Shown here: positions 63,401 to 64,000 of the stretch, in pieces | Numbering within the stretch: position 1 is the first letter of the stretch | Layout: every line of letters starts with the position of its first letter | Source of the DNA: Sphagnum compactum | Taxonomy: Eukaryota > Bryophyta > Sphagnopsida > Sphagnales | Direction of reading: 5' to 3' | DNA: 64,000 bases | Assembly: GCA_965153455.1 (NCBI GenBank) | Contig: OZ234503.1 | Span: forward strand, 8,400,157 to 8,464,156 | Program-made: the position numbers and the translations under genes | The notes under the pieces: model-generated | Told to the model about the DNA's origin: nothing | The model's database searches: none | Seen by the model: the letters and a program-made list of their open reading frames with translations, nothing else

Positions 63401-64000
63401 TGAAGAGTTTGCCGGTTACCGTTGTAGCAGTAGTAGGGGTTCCATTCTGAGGGGGAGCATTTGCCTTTCTAGCTGCTGCTGCAAGTTTCTTGAGCTCCTC
63501 AAAGGCATCAGTGTCAGATAAGTCTGCTTCTTCCCGAGCTGCTATCTCTTTGGCTTTCATGGCCTTGACCACTCGCTTATAGTCACGTGGGAAGACCTTC
63601 ATTCAACAGGAAAAAAATAAAAAATTCCTTCAGTGTGTGACACAATTAAACCCAACCAGAAGAAGGCACTTCTCCAACCTTCACACAGAGGAACTTACAA
63701 TCTCTGTGCCATGTTTGCCTAAACAGCTTACTGCAATAATTTTTTTAGAATATGGAAATGATGATGACATAGAATCATAATACATGGAACTAGTGTCTCT
63801 CACTGAATTGCCACCACTTACCTTCACAAATTTGGGAAGAAGATCATCAAATTCAGCTAGAACTTCTTTAGCCAGCTGGCTGTCGGTTGCACGCTGGTGC
63901 TGCTGGATCATTGCACGTAGTGTCATCACATCCTCTTCATCCTCCACTGGATCCAGATCAACCAGTCCTGGATTGCACTTTGAGTGGAAGGTACCACGTT
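60482..64000 (-). CDS. GLT1: NADH-dependent glutamate synthase (NADH-GOGAT), C-terminal 702 residues (5' part outside window)
   Basis: NADH-GOGAT makes two glutamates from glutamine and 2-oxoglutarate with NADH, normally in plastids. Eight exons on the minus strand: 63822-64000 (partial), 63420-63596, 63055-63264, 62593-62861, 61992-62297, 61537-61804, 61069-61326, 60482-60925. Phases close. The leftmost part is the end of the large GOGAT region ([35 protein letters not shown]). Then follows the small-subunit-like domain: Cys cluster [13 protein letters not shown] with [29 protein letters not shown], the FAD site [29 protein letters not shown], the NADH site [38 protein letters not shown] and [17 protein letters not shown]. 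Fusion of both subunits in one chain is typical of the plant enzyme. The tail after the core (about 70 residues) ends in TAA. No defect was seen. Confidence 0.95.

Overview
The window is nuclear DNA of a green plant. Every recognisable gene is a plant gene: a chloroplast-type K+/H+ antiporter (KEA1/KEA2 type), a plastid rhomboid-like protein (RBL9 type), the PRAT/SAM inner-membrane protein HP30, the meiotic protein SPO11-2, NADH-dependent glutamate synthase, and ribosomal protein eL29. Genes are split into many short exons by mostly short GT-AG introns, roughly 100-500 bp. Intergenic DNA is very AT-rich, full of short tandem arrays and old DNA-transposon remains, and shows no intact LTR retrotransposon. 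This fits a non-seed land plant such as a bryophyte, but the species cannot be fixed from the window alone.

Layout. 1-6.2 kb: C-terminal 710 residues of the KEA antiporter (+), with its 5' end outside the window. 8.0-10.0 kb: a single-exon membrane protein of unknown function (-), convergent with KEA. 10.2-35 kb: a gene-poor desert with tandem arrays near 11.0, 12.1, 16.7 and 20.3 kb, a 0.7 kb fold-back element near 15 kb with a solo relative near 27 kb, an interstitial telomere-like tract, and a decayed hAT-type transposase near 27.5 kb. 35.0-35.7 kb: an intronless NDR1/HIN1-like (LEA_2) protein (-). 36.8-38.4 kb: a three-copy tandem repeat, a telo-box and the small eL29 gene with a 5'-leader intron. 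39.2-41.9 kb: the plastid rhomboid (-), six coding exons. 42-51 kb: a second gene-poor stretch with a diverged tandem array and a decayed hAT transposase lying between two long inverted repeats about 5 kb apart. 51.4-54.3 kb: HP30 (+). 55.5-58.9 kb: SPO11-2 (+). 60.5-64 kb: C-terminal 702 residues of NADH-GOGAT (-), running off the right edge.

The genes are single transcription units, not an operon. Several products act in plastids (KEA, rhomboid, HP30, probably GOGAT), but nothing in the sequence shows co-regulation and this may be chance. Exon junctions were placed by hand from GT/AG sites, reading phase and family resemblance. For KEA, rhomboid, HP30, eL29 and GOGAT all phases close exactly. 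For SPO11-2 only the N-terminal exons are unsure. No CRISPR array, rRNA or convincing tRNA was seen.

Most notable observations: (1) the rhomboid lacks the catalytic serine but keeps the histidine; (2) a relict hAT transposase lies inside long, recognisable inverted repeats; (3) a fold-back element has a dispersed relative; (4) a three-copy tandem repeat ends directly at the telo-box of the eL29 gene; (5) the conserved-looking gene at 8-10 kb has no assigned function.
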